DNA from: W589 sp964611805
GTDB taxonomy: Bacteria; Chloroflexota; Dehalococcoidia; Dehalococcoidales; Fen-1064
Direction: 5' to 3'
DNA length: 37,108 bases
Assembly: GCA_964611805.1 (NCBI GenBank)
Contig: CAZTBG010000016.1
Coordinates: 1-37,108 of the forward strand
In this document: positions 24,094 through 31,594 of the stretch, piece by piece
How the letters are laid out: every line of letters begins with the position of its first letter
Numbering within the stretch: position 1 is the first letter of the stretch
Made by a program: the position numbers and the translations under genes
Notes under the pieces: generated by a model
Databases searched by the model: none
Told to the model about the DNA's origin: nothing
Seen by the model: the letters and a program-made list of their open reading frames with translations, nothing else

Positions 24094-25047
24094 ATGGAAT
24101 GGAAGACCCGGATAACCGAAATGTTCGACTGTAAGTATCCCATCCTTGAGGGTGCCTATGCGGGGTTTGGCAGCTGGAGGTTTGCCGCGGCCTGCGCCGA
24201 GGCGGGTGTACACGGCCTTATCACAGCCTCCACCTCACGGACACCGGAGCAGCTGCGCGAGGATATCAGGAGCTGCCGGAAGGCAACCAGCGGCTCGTTC
24301 GGGGTGAACCTGAGTTTTGGTATCTGTCCCCGTATCGATGAGATGCTGGAGGTGTGTATTGAGGAGAAAATACCGGTGGAGACAGCCATCTACAAGCCGG
24401 ACTCCCTGGCACCCCGCATCAAGGAGTCCGGCCTGAAGTGGATACACAAGACAGCCCGGGTAAAGGACGCGCTGCACGCCGAAGAACTCGGGGCGGATGC
24501 AGTCATCGTCGTCGGGGTGGAGGGGGTTGGTTTTAAGAACCCGGAGCAGCTACCGACTTTCACCAATATTACCTGGGGCGCACCGCAGTTCAGGGTACCT
24601 TTCATTGCTGCCGGTGGCATCGGCGATGCCCGTGGCCTGCTCGGGGCGCTGGCAATGGGGGCCGATGGCATTATGATGGGCACTGCCTTCATGGCCACAA
24701 AAGAGTGCCCGACCAACGAGGCCTCCAAGCAGGACATGGTCAACTCCAGTCCGGACAACCCCAGGCTGCGCTGGCGAGTGCTCTCCCATGCCAGCCCTAA
24801 GGACTATGCGGAGGTGATGCGGAAGCGGGGTAATTTGCCTCTGAGCGAGTGGCTGCCGATGCTGGAACGTATCCAGCCGAGCGCCAATGACTGGGAGGGC
24901 GACCCGAATGTGCCGGAGGCGAGCCGGGTGGGCTCGCTGGCGGTGGGGGCGATAAAGAGTGTGCCAACCGTCAAGGAATTCATCGATAACATGATAAAAG
25001 AGGCCGAGGAGCTTGCCGAAAAATGGGAGTGGATTAAGGGGAGGTAA
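24094..25047 (+). CDS. FMN-dependent nitronate monooxygenase-like oxidoreductase
   Basis: 317 residues, TIM-barrel flavoprotein of the 2-nitropropane dioxygenase/NMO family, which also includes FabK-type enoyl reductases. Conserved parts: YPILEGAYAGFGSWRFAAAC, GSFGVNLSF, LKWIHKTARVKDALHAEELG, and the FMN-phosphate motif AAGGIGDARGLLGALAMGAD followed by GIMMGTAFMAT. The usual catalytic segment, normally GxEAGGH or GYECGGH, reads GVEGVGF (about 149-155), so the active-site His is replaced by Phe. The enzyme may therefore not oxidise nitronates, and the substrate is open. AGGAGG precedes the ATG. Its 3' end overlaps the 3' end of serS on the other strand by 14 bases. Confidence 0.85.
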   Translation: MEWKTRITEMFDCKYPILEGAYAGFGSWRFAAACAEAGVHGLITASTSRTPEQLREDIRSCRKATSGSFGVNLSFGICPRIDEMLEVCIEEKIPVETAIYKPDSLAPRIKESGLKWIHKTARVKDALHAEELGADAVIVVGVEGVGFKNPEQLPTFTNITWGAPQFRVPFIAAGGIGDARGLLGALAMGADGIMMGTAFMATKECPTNEASKQDMVNSSPDNPRLRWRVLSHASPKDYAEVMRKRGNLPLSEWLPMLERIQPSANDWEGDPNVPEASRVGSLAVGAIKSVPTVKEFIDNMIKEAEELAEKWEWIKGR

Positions 25048-26284
25048 TCACCTCCGCTCCCACAAACCCCCTCAATACTTCCGGCACGACTATTGAGCCA
25101 TCGGCCTGCTGGTAGTTCTCCATGACGGCAATCATCACCCTTGGCAGGGCCAGGCCGGAGCCATTGAGGGTGTGGACGAACTGGGGCCGGGCATCCGGGG
25201 CGGGGCGGTAGCGGATGTTGGTGCGGCGCGCCTGGAAATCGGTACAGTTGGAGCAGGAGCTTACCTCCAACCATTCCTCGCAGCCGGGAGCCCACATCTC
25301 AATGTCGTATGACTTGGCGGCGGTAAAGCCGATATCGGCGGTGCAGTGCTCGACGACACGGTAGGGGAGGTCCAATTGCTTGCAGACATCCTCGGCGTTG
25401 TCGACCATCTTTTCCAGTTCCTCGTATGAGGTCTCCGGCTCGGTGAACTTGTACATTTCCACCTTGTCGAACTGGTGCCCGCGCTTGATGCCCCGCGTGT
25501 CCTTACCGGCTGACATTTTCTCACGGCGGAAGCAGGCGGTGTAGGCGACATAGTAGAAAGGCAGCATCCCCGGCGCGATAATCTCGTTGCGGTGGAGGTT
25601 GGTCAGCGGTATCTCGGCGGTGCCCACGAACCAGAAATCGTCCTCTTCGTCGTGGTAGATATTGTCGGCGAACTTGGGCAGCTGGCCGGAGCCGACCATG
25701 CACTCGCGTTTCACCATGAATGGAGGGTATATCTCCTGGTAGCCGTGCTGGCTGGTGTGCAGGTCAAGCATGAAAGTAATCAATGCCCGCTGCAGGCGTG
25801 CTCCCAGCCCCTTGAGTACATAAAATCGCGAGCCGGACAGCTTGACACCACGCTCGAAGTCGATAATGCCCAGAGACTCCCCCAGCTTCCAGTGGGGGGC
25901 GGGGGTAAAGTCGAAGGTCTTCGGCTCTCCCCAGGTGCGCACGATAACGTTATCGTCTTCACCCTGACCGACCGGGGTCGATGAGTGGGGAATGTTCGGT
26001 AGCTGGAGCAGCAGGTCTTCAAGGCCGGTCTCGATGTTTTTTACCTCATCCTCGAGGTCTTTTATCATGTTGCGCAGGTCACGGCCTCTCTCGGAAGTAT
26101 CTGCTTGCCTGTCCCGTGCCAGCTCTTTGCGGGCGTGTCTCAGGTCTTCCAGTTCCGTCACTTTCTGACGACGCTCGGTGTCCAGCTCCAGGATTTCATC
26201 CAGTGGCGTGCTGTCTTCCTGGCGGTTAATCAGCGCCTGCCGGAGAGCGTCAGGGTTATCTCTGATGAATCTGATGTCTAGCAT
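25034..26284 (-). CDS. serS: Seryl-tRNA synthetase
   Basis: 416 residues, class II enzyme that charges tRNA-Ser and tRNA-Sec. Residues ~1-105 form the two-helix arm that grips the long variable arm (RRQKVTELEDLRHARKELAR). The catalytic core has TAEIPLTNLH, motif 2 (CFRREKMSAGKDTRGIKRGH, then QFDKVEMYKF) and motif 3 (GSGLALPRVMIAVMENYQQA). It starts at ATG 26284 with GAGGTAG upstream. It lies downstream of the lysS/methyltransferase unit but is separated by the palindromic repeat at 26325-26411. A matching tRNA-Ser lies about 2 kb away at 23181-23270. Confidence 0.97.
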   Translation of the reverse strand: MLDIRFIRDNPDALRQALINRQEDSTPLDEILELDTERRQKVTELEDLRHARKELARDRQADTSERGRDLRNMIKDLEDEVKNIETGLEDLLLQLPNIPHSSTPVGQGEDDNVIVRTWGEPKTFDFTPAPHWKLGESLGIIDFERGVKLSGSRFYVLKGLGARLQRALITFMLDLHTSQHGYQEIYPPFMVKRECMVGSGQLPKFADNIYHDEEDDFWFVGTAEIPLTNLHRNEIIAPGMLPFYYVAYTACFRREKMSAGKDTRGIKRGHQFDKVEMYKFTEPETSYEELEKMVDNAEDVCKQLDLPYRVVEHCTADIGFTAAKSYDIEMWAPGCEEWLEVSSCSNCTDFQARRTNIRYRPAPDARPQFVHTLNGSGLALPRVMIAVMENYQQADGSIVVPEVLRGFVGAEVITSP

Positions 26285-26324
26285 AGGCTACCTCTTTTTT
26301 GAATTTTAAATTTGATTATGGTAA

Positions 26325-26411
26325 CCCTCCCCCTGTGTCCCCCTCCCTTTGATAAGGGAGGGGGAAATGGTTGTAAAAGAGGGGCGAAGCCCCTCTTAGA
26401 CTCCCCTTCTG
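26325..26411. repeat. GC-rich palindromic repeat, family 2 (copy 1)
   Basis: Two perfect hairpins: an 11-bp stem at 26339-26349/26354-26364 with a TGAT loop, and a 9-bp stem at 26377-26385/26389-26397 (AAGAGGGGC/GCCCCTCTT, GAA loop) followed by CTCCCCTT. The second hairpin and its tail recur at 29299-29335. The repeat sits between the second methyltransferase gene and serS, where it could slow transcription or stabilise mRNA ends. Confidence 0.8.
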
Positions 26412-26413
26412 TG

Positions 26414-26977
26414 TTATTTTGGTATCCCTATCCGCCTTGGGGTTCTGTTCATATATTCTCGGTAGGCGTCGCCGTATTTTTCAAGAAGGCTGCGCTCTTC
26501 AACATCTGCGTATACTACACAGCCCACCACGAATATGATGAAAAGGAGCAGTAAAACCCAGGAGGCGGTAACTATGCCCATCCCCAGAAAGAAGACAAAC
26601 ATGGTGACATACATCGGGTGTCGTGAGTAGCGGTACAGCCCTCTGGAGACCAAACTATCTAATGGCGTGGTAGCCCAGTTCACCAGGACTATGGTGTATG
26701 CAATCAGCCCTATCAGAGTAATGGGTAAGCCCACATAAAACCAAGCCGTGTCAAGTTTCAATGGCAGAAATATGGAATATACCATTGCCGGTAGCAACAG
26801 CAGTTTAGAAGAACCGGCAAACATGTTTGCTACTCTGGACAATCCGCGGATCTCTTCAACAGAAGGAACACTCTTTTTGATAGCAATGTAAATAAAAGGA
26901 ATAAACGATAGTAACAGATAGGCCATAAAAATCCAGGCATTCCAGACGCCTATCTCGAGGGCTGGTATAGCCGACAT
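26414..26977 (-). CDS. Isoprenylcysteine carboxyl methyltransferase-like membrane protein, copy 2
   Basis: 187 residues with about five hydrophobic helices. The ICMT/PEMT core is present: RGLYRYSRHPMYVTMFVFFL near 113-132 and VEERSLLEKYGDAYREYMNR near 160-179. Those are the SAM- and methyl-acceptor-binding motifs of the family, which methylates isoprenylated proteins in eukaryotes and lipids or small molecules in bacteria. It is a tandem paralogue of the upstream gene: MSAIPA-EIGVWNAWI at the N-terminus and YREYMNRTPR-IGIPK at the C-terminus are nearly identical. AAGGAG precedes the ATG, 17 bases after the first copy's stop. Acceptor unknown. Confidence 0.85.
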   Translation of the reverse strand: MSAIPALEIGVWNAWIFMAYLLLSFIPFIYIAIKKSVPSVEEIRGLSRVANMFAGSSKLLLLPAMVYSIFLPLKLDTAWFYVGLPITLIGLIAYTIVLVNWATTPLDSLVSRGLYRYSRHPMYVTMFVFFLGMGIVTASWVLLLLFIIFVVGCVVYADVEERSLLEKYGDAYREYMNRTPRRIGIPK

Positions 26978-26994
26978 TGCTTGTCTCCTTCAGT

Positions 26995-27555
26995 TCATTC
27001 TTTTGCGGATTTCGGTATTCCTATCCATCTCGGGGTTCTGTTCATATATTCACGGTAGGTATCGCCGAACTTCTCAAGGCAGAACCGCTCTTCGATAACG
27101 ATCATGAAGTGCGATATTACCAGCAATATAACGGAGAGCAGCATATACAGCCACGAAGCCGTGGTGATACCGATGCCCAGGAATGCCAGGAACATGCCGA
27201 GGGATATCGGGTGTCTGGAATATCGGTAGGCACCAGTAGTAAACGGCTCGTCCGGTTTGGTAGCGGCAACATTGGTCACGGCAATAATTGGGATAACGAG
27301 TCCCATAATATAGACAACCAGACCCACATAAAGCCATACCGTGCCCGTTTCCAACGGCAGGAAGACGGAGTATATCAACAGGATGAAAAAGACCAGCATC
27401 ATATAGGTTCTGGCCTTCTTCTCTTCTTCAATGTGCGATATTCTATCACCTGCACCCCTGGCGACCTTACCGGAAGACATAACCGACAGCATAACGACCA
27501 AAGTTAATATCCAGGCATTCCAAACACCAATTTCAAAAGCAGGGATGGCTGACAT
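26995..27555 (-). CDS. Isoprenylcysteine carboxyl methyltransferase-like membrane protein, copy 1
   Basis: 186 residues, multi-helix, same family as the next gene. Core motifs are GAYRYSRHPISLGMFLAFLG and IEERFCLEKFGDTYREYMNR. The central loop after the first helix (GKVARGAGDRISHIEEEKKA) is more charged than in copy 2, and the two differ most there and in helix 2, so they have diverged in the middle while keeping both ends. AAGGAGG precedes the ATG; the gene starts ten bases after lysS and is probably co-transcribed with it. Confidence 0.85.
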   Translation of the reverse strand: MSAIPAFEIGVWNAWILTLVVMLSVMSSGKVARGAGDRISHIEEEKKARTYMMLVFFILLIYSVFLPLETGTVWLYVGLVVYIMGLVIPIIAVTNVAATKPDEPFTTGAYRYSRHPISLGMFLAFLGIGITTASWLYMLLSVILLVISHFMIVIEERFCLEKFGDTYREYMNRTPRWIGIPKSAKE

Positions 27556-27565
27556 ATTTTCCTCC

Positions 27566-29050
27566 TTACGGTTTCTCTTTAAGGTGGGGAAAGAGGATTA
27601 CCTCGCGGATAGATTGCTGGTCGGTCAGCAGCATTACCAGCCGTTCGATGCCGACCCCCAGTCCACCGGTGGGAGGCATACCGTACTCCAGGGCCAGCAG
27701 GAAGTCTTCATCTATCGTCCAGCGCTCCTCATCTTCCCCGTGGCGTTCCTGCAGCTGCTCGATGAACCGCTCCCGTTGCTCGATGGGGTCGTTGAGCTCG
27801 CTATATGCGTTGGCAAGCTCGATGCTGCCGCCGGCAAAGGCCTGGAAGCGCTCGACCACTCTCTTTTCGCCCGGCTTTATCTTGGCCAGGGGGGACATCG
27901 AGACCGGATAGTCATATACAAAGGTTGGCTGAATGAGTTTAGGCCTGACGAAGGTCTTGAGGAGGTCATCGACCAGCTTGGCCCAGTTACTCTCCGGGTC
28001 GACCTCCATGTCCAGGTTACGCATCCGTGCCCGCAGGCCATCCGCCGTGGGGAAGGAAACGAAGTCGATGCCGCTGTACTCCTTAACAGCGTCGCGCAGG
28101 GTGATGCGCTGCCAGGGAGGGGTGAGGTCGATAACGTTCCCGGCAAACTCGACCTGCAGGGTGCCCATGACCTGCTCACATACGGCGCATACCATCTCCT
28201 CGACCATCTGCATGACGTCGAGGTAGCTGGCATAGGCCTCGTAGCTTTCTAGCATGGTGAACTCGGGGGAGTGTGTAGTCGAGATGCCCTCGTTGCGAAA
28301 GATGCGTCCTATCTCATAGACCTTGTCGAAGCCGCCGATGATGAGGCGCTTGAGGTGAAGCTCGGTGGCGATACGCAGATAGAAGTCCATGTCGAGGGCG
28401 TTGTGGTGAGTAATGAAGGGCTTGGCAAGGGCACCACCGGCCGAGGGCAGCAACACCGGCGTATCCACTTCAATAAATCCCCGCTCGTTAAGGAACTGCC
28501 GAATGGTAGCGATGACCTGGCTGCGTATCTCAAAGGTACGCCTTGTTTCGGCGTTGGATATCAGGTCGAGGTAGCGCTGCCGGTACCGCGTCTCGACATC
28601 ACTGAGGCCGTGCCATTTCTCCGGCAGGGGCTGAAGCGATTTTGCGAGCAGGGTGAAACTTTTCACATCAACCGTCGGCTCACCGGTGCGGGTGCGGAGC
28701 AGGCTGCCATCAACACCAATGAAATCACCGGTGTCAAGGTCATCGAATAGCTCCCGCTCTTTCTGCTTAAACCGGTCTATGTCCTTGAAGAGTAGCTGTA
28801 TCTTCCCCGAGTTGTCACGAATATCATAAAAGGCACTCTTGCCCATCTTTCGTTTGGCCATGATGCGCCCGGCCACGCTGACCTTGCCCTGCTTGGCCTG
28901 ACCGGCTTCTACCTGCTCAAGCAGGGCTACAGCCTCGTGGGTGGAGTGGCTGCGCCGGTACCGGTTCGGGTATGGGTCAATACCCAGCGCCCGAATCCGC
29001 TCGAGTTTCTCCAGCCTCTGCTGGACAATACGTTCCTGCCTGGATGGCAT
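27566..29050 (-). CDS. lysS: Lysyl-tRNA synthetase (class II)
   Basis: 494 residues, normal for bacterial LysS. The N-terminal OB-fold anticodon domain has VSVAGRIMAKRKMGKSAFYD and IRDNSGKIQLLF. Class II motif 1 is in RRTFEIRSQVIATIRQFLNE, motif 2 is RIFRNEGISTTHSPEFTMLE, and motif 3 is GGLGVGIERLVMLLTDQQSI ending LFPHL. The ATG at 29050 is preceded by a weak ribosome site (GAGCGTGAAAG) and a promoter at 29089-29117. It is the first gene of a unit with the two methyltransferase-like genes. Confidence 0.97.
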   Translation of the reverse strand: MPSRQERIVQQRLEKLERIRALGIDPYPNRYRRSHSTHEAVALLEQVEAGQAKQGKVSVAGRIMAKRKMGKSAFYDIRDNSGKIQLLFKDIDRFKQKERELFDDLDTGDFIGVDGSLLRTRTGEPTVDVKSFTLLAKSLQPLPEKWHGLSDVETRYRQRYLDLISNAETRRTFEIRSQVIATIRQFLNERGFIEVDTPVLLPSAGGALAKPFITHHNALDMDFYLRIATELHLKRLIIGGFDKVYEIGRIFRNEGISTTHSPEFTMLESYEAYASYLDVMQMVEEMVCAVCEQVMGTLQVEFAGNVIDLTPPWQRITLRDAVKEYSGIDFVSFPTADGLRARMRNLDMEVDPESNWAKLVDDLLKTFVRPKLIQPTFVYDYPVSMSPLAKIKPGEKRVVERFQAFAGGSIELANAYSELNDPIEQRERFIEQLQERHGEDEERWTIDEDFLLALEYGMPPTGGLGVGIERLVMLLTDQQSIREVILFPHLKEKP

Positions 29051-29088
29051 CTTTCACGCTCGATTGAGAATGATATATTTTACAAGTC

Positions 29089-29117
29089 AGTATAGGCTAT
29101 CTGTGAGTTATAGTAAA
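29089..29117 (-). promoter_or_regulatory. lysS promoter
   Basis: On the minus strand TTTACT (29117-29112), a 17-base spacer and TATACT (29094-29089). Start expected near 29082, leader about 31 bases. Confidence 0.5.
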
Positions 29118-29148
29118 GTGGTGGAAGTCGTTAGATGTTAAGGTTATT

Positions 29149-29215
29149 AGATTGCTTCGTCGTCCTGACGGACTCCCAGACATGGGATTAAGGCATTTAT
29201 ATCCTAGGATATAAA
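29149..29215. repeat. Partial family-1 repeat and adjacent 20-bp palindrome
   Basis: GATTGCTTCGTCG at 29150-29162 is the inner arm of the family-1 element (compare 30668-30677), but no matching outer arms are visible, so it looks like a remnant. Just beyond it, 29196-29215 is a perfect 20-base palindrome centred on CCTAGG and rich in A/T outside that. Confidence 0.55.
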
Positions 29216-29230
29216 AGAATCTGACGACCA

Positions 29231-29336
29231 TCCCCCTGACCCCCTTCCTGGCCAGGAAGGGGGTAAAAATCATACTGGGGGACACCCCCAGACCCCTGCC
29301 AGAGGGGCAAAGCCCCTCTGGGCTCCCCTTTTTGAT
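29231..29336. repeat. GC-rich palindromic repeat, family 2 (copy 2)
   Basis: Three perfect inverted repeats in a row. 29240-29263 is a 12-bp loopless palindrome (CCCCCTTCCTGG and its complement); 29275-29281/29285-29291 is a 7-bp stem with ACA loop; 29299-29308/29312-29321 is a 10-bp stem (CCAGAGGGGC, AAA loop) followed by CTCCCCTTTTT. The last hairpin matches copy 1 at 26377-26404 almost base for base. It lies just past the 3' end of recO. Confidence 0.8.
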
Positions 29337-29342
29337 ACCTTG

Positions 29343-30140
29343 TTATGATTTACCCTGCTGACAGGTGTCTGCCTGTTTCATCTGTACCCGTAGGGTGTCC
29401 AACCAGCCAATGGATTTAACGTCATGCTCAAGGAGGTACCTGATGTAGCCTCTCATTACTGCTTCCAGTTCCTGTGATAGTGCCTGGTCTATCTTGAGTC
29501 GATTGATGGTGTCGTAGTCGTTTTCCTGGAGGAAGCGGAGCACCTTGAGGGCGTTGATGGTGAGCAGATGACTCAGTGTCTGTTGTGGGCCGCAATTCGG
29601 GCACAGCGCGCCTCCGGCAACAGGTGAGAAGTAGTTGGTGACTGGCTGCAGGGGTGACTTGCAGGTGACGCACCGCTGTAGTTGAGGGCGGTAGCCGACT
29701 TCATGGAGGAGGTGCAGCTCGAAGTAGCGCAGCACGGTTCCCTTGTCTGTGTCCTCCTGACAGAGGTTGTGCATGGTATCAAGTAGTAAGTGGAACAGTG
29801 CGGAATCCTCAACGTGGTCGGCGGTGAACTGGTTGACCAGTTCGATGACATAGAGGCCGTAAGACGTGAGCCATAAATTACTCTTCAGAGGGAGAAAAGC
29901 GGTAATGGTCTGACCGCCGGTTATTGTATCAAGGTTTCGCCCCCGCGCCAGCGAGACCTTGCTATGTGTCAGCAGTTCGAGGTGACCGGCCATCTTGCTC
30001 CGGGGACGCCGCAGGCTCTTGGCAAACCCCTGAATCTTACCCAGGTCAGGCGTGTACAGGGTAAGGATGCTGTCGGCCTCACCCAGCCTGGTCTTCTTGA
30101 TAATGACGGCTTCCGTCTGGTAGTTTCTCGGTCTGGTCAT
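29343..30140 (-). CDS. recO: DNA repair protein RecO
   Basis: 265 residues, annealing factor that works with RecR to load RecA at gaps. The N-terminal OB-fold (YQTEAVIIKKTRLGEADSIL then TLYTPDLGKIQGFAKSLRRP) and the C-terminal zinc module (CVTCKSPL ... LCPNCGP, four Cys) are both present. The ATG at 30140 fits the family N-terminus. The ribosome site is poor: GAGAGGA lies about 23 bases upstream. MazG-like gene 54 bases upstream on the same strand, so co-transcription is possible. recR lies about 1.5 kb upstream in the same orientation. Confidence 0.92.
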   Translation of the reverse strand: MTRPRNYQTEAVIIKKTRLGEADSILTLYTPDLGKIQGFAKSLRRPRSKMAGHLELLTHSKVSLARGRNLDTITGGQTITAFLPLKSNLWLTSYGLYVIELVNQFTADHVEDSALFHLLLDTMHNLCQEDTDKGTVLRYFELHLLHEVGYRPQLQRCVTCKSPLQPVTNYFSPVAGGALCPNCGPQQTLSHLLTINALKVLRFLQENDYDTINRLKIDQALSQELEAVMRGYIRYLLEHDVKSIGWLDTLRVQMKQADTCQQGKS

Positions 30141-30194
30141 GGCAAAATGTCCAGCAATCCTCTCTCGAAGGAGATGGCTTTTATTCCGGTTAAT

Positions 30195-30521
30195 CTATCC
30201 ATTTTCTTGTTCTTCTACGTATTCAAGAATTATCTTTTTATCAAACCTGCCTTTTTCATCCGCCTTTCGCTTTCGAATTCCCTCTAATTCCTTTCTATCC
30301 AAACCTTTTAACTGGCATAAGGCATAGATTATCTCTAGTATATCAGCTAGTTCTTCGTTCCTTTCGCTTTCAAGATATTCTTCTACTTCCTCTTTCAGTT
30401 TCTCATTTAACCTGACTTTATACTCAGCATCAACTGCGGTGTGAGTAAAAGGTTTATCGCCTTTTTCTCTTATTATCTCAGGTATTTTATCTCTGACAAG
30501 CTTGTTGTATGTTATTATCAT
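30195..30521 (-). CDS. MazG-like/PRA-PH-type nucleotide pyrophosphohydrolase
   Basis: 108 residues of the all-alpha NTP pyrophosphatase superfamily. The opening KLVRDKIPEIIREKG is the hallmark of a small subgroup annotated as phosphoribosyl-ATP pyrophosphohydrolase-like. The metal site is the acidic pair EKLKEEVEEYLES (about 40-52) and EELADILEIIYAL (about 56-68). It probably hydrolyses NTPs or damaged nucleotides. GAGGTAA precedes the ATG. Base composition differs sharply from the neighbours: 90 G/C in 240 bases at 30241-30480 (about 37%), counted by eye, in an otherwise moderately GC-rich window. That, with the adjacent repeat element, suggests horizontal transfer. Confidence 0.85.
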   Translation of the reverse strand: MIITYNKLVRDKIPEIIREKGDKPFTHTAVDAEYKVRLNEKLKEEVEEYLESERNEELADILEIIYALCQLKGLDRKELEGIRKRKADEKGRFDKKIILEYVEEQENG

Positions 30522-30622
30522 TTTACCTCACAGAGCTAGTAGTTCCCCGCATATTTTGTCAGGATTACTATCTGTTTTCAGGATTCTACTGTCCACTCTT
30601 ATGGGTGTCAAGGAAGGGTTCT

Positions 30623-30695
30623 GTCATTGCGAGGAGCGTCAGCAACGAAGCAATCTCATAGAATCGGGATTGCTTCGCCTTTGGCTCGCAATGAC
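30623..30695. repeat. Intergenic palindromic repeat, family 1 (compact copy)
   Basis: Nested perfect inverted repeats: GTCATTGCGAG (30623-30633) with CTCGCAATGAC (30685-30695), and CGAAGCAATC (30646-30655) with GATTGCTTCG (30668-30677). The whole can fold into a long hairpin. It lies between the MazG-like and methyltransferase genes and shares its outer and inner motifs with 18464-18616. It resembles MITE/REP-type dispersed elements; no transposase is nearby. Confidence 0.85.
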
Positions 30696-30716
30696 ATGGT
30701 GGGTTTGCCTCATTGG

Positions 30717-31517
30717 TCATTTCTTCTCGGCGACGACTATCATCTCCGGGGAGTCATTGGAAAGTGGTGAGCAGTCGTAGTCCCCGAAGATATCAGCTAC
30801 ACGGAAGCCACATAGCTCAAGCAGGTGCTCTACCTCATAGCGGAAGAAGTAGCGGAAGGGGAACGCCTGGACAAGTCGCTCCTGCCGTCCATCGGGGTGA
30901 GTGACATAATATATAAGTTCAACATCGTTATACTGCTGCTCGCGGTGGAATGCGGCGGTGCGGTTGGTGCGTCGAAAAAGACGGCCGTCGGGTAGCGTCA
31001 TCTCAGGCAGGTCTTCAATTTCGGTCATGTATTTGGGGTCGGGTACGAGCCTTGGGGGGTAGGGATGAAAGAGGTCGAGAATCAGCAGTCCGCCGGAGAC
31101 AAGGTGACGGTTGGCACAGTTGAGGCAGGCCTTCTGCTCGTCAACGGTAATCAGGTGCTGGAAAGGCCGAAAGGGTGTCGTCACCAGGGAATATGTCTCG
31201 CCGGTGTCGAAATCGGTCATATCATCTTCAATGAGGTTCACACGCCCCTGTACTTCTTCTGGTTGCCGGGATAGCTTTTCGCGACAGATGTTAAGCATGT
31301 AGGTTGATAGGTCGAGGCCGGTGATTTCACAACCAGCAGCAGCGGTAGGTATCAATACGCGTCCGGTGCCACAGCCCAGCTCCAGAGTCCGACCGCCGGC
31401 ACGCCGGGAATAATCTATGAAGAAATCAATATCCTTCTGTCTGGCAGTCTGGTAAGCGGCGTCGTAGTATTCAGCAACGAACTCCCGATAATCGTATCCA
31501 CCGTGTCGGCTGGTCAT
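30717..31517 (-). CDS. Class I SAM-dependent methyltransferase
   Basis: 266 residues. SAM-binding motif I is LELGCGTGRVLIPTAAAG (about 46-63), motif II region is ITGLDLSTYMLNICREKL, and the post-motif VNLIEDDMTDFDTG supplies the next acidic residue. The later LVSGGLLILDLFHP is the beta-4 region. The substrate is not evident; the closest general class is the small-molecule methyltransferases of the Methyltransf_25/11 type. AAAGGAGG lies 16 bases from the ATG, rather far. It follows recR on the same strand after 77 bases and may belong to the dnaX unit. Confidence 0.85.
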   Translation of the reverse strand: MTSRHGGYDYREFVAEYYDAAYQTARQKDIDFFIDYSRRAGGRTLELGCGTGRVLIPTAAAGCEITGLDLSTYMLNICREKLSRQPEEVQGRVNLIEDDMTDFDTGETYSLVTTPFRPFQHLITVDEQKACLNCANRHLVSGGLLILDLFHPYPPRLVPDPKYMTEIEDLPEMTLPDGRLFRRTNRTAAFHREQQYNDVELIYYVTHPDGRQERLVQAFPFRYFFRYEVEHLLELCGFRVADIFGDYDCSPLSNDSPEMIVVAEKK

Positions 31518-31594
31518 TTCACTTCTGTGATGGCCTCCTTTACAATGCTTGGGGTGCTCTTTCTGGTACCTGATGCTGTGGATGGGTTGGATAT

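Noticed and set aside
27431..28252. A 273-codon plus-strand frame opposite lysS
   Set aside because: Antisense to conserved LysS motifs, no family resemblance and no promoter or ribosome site.
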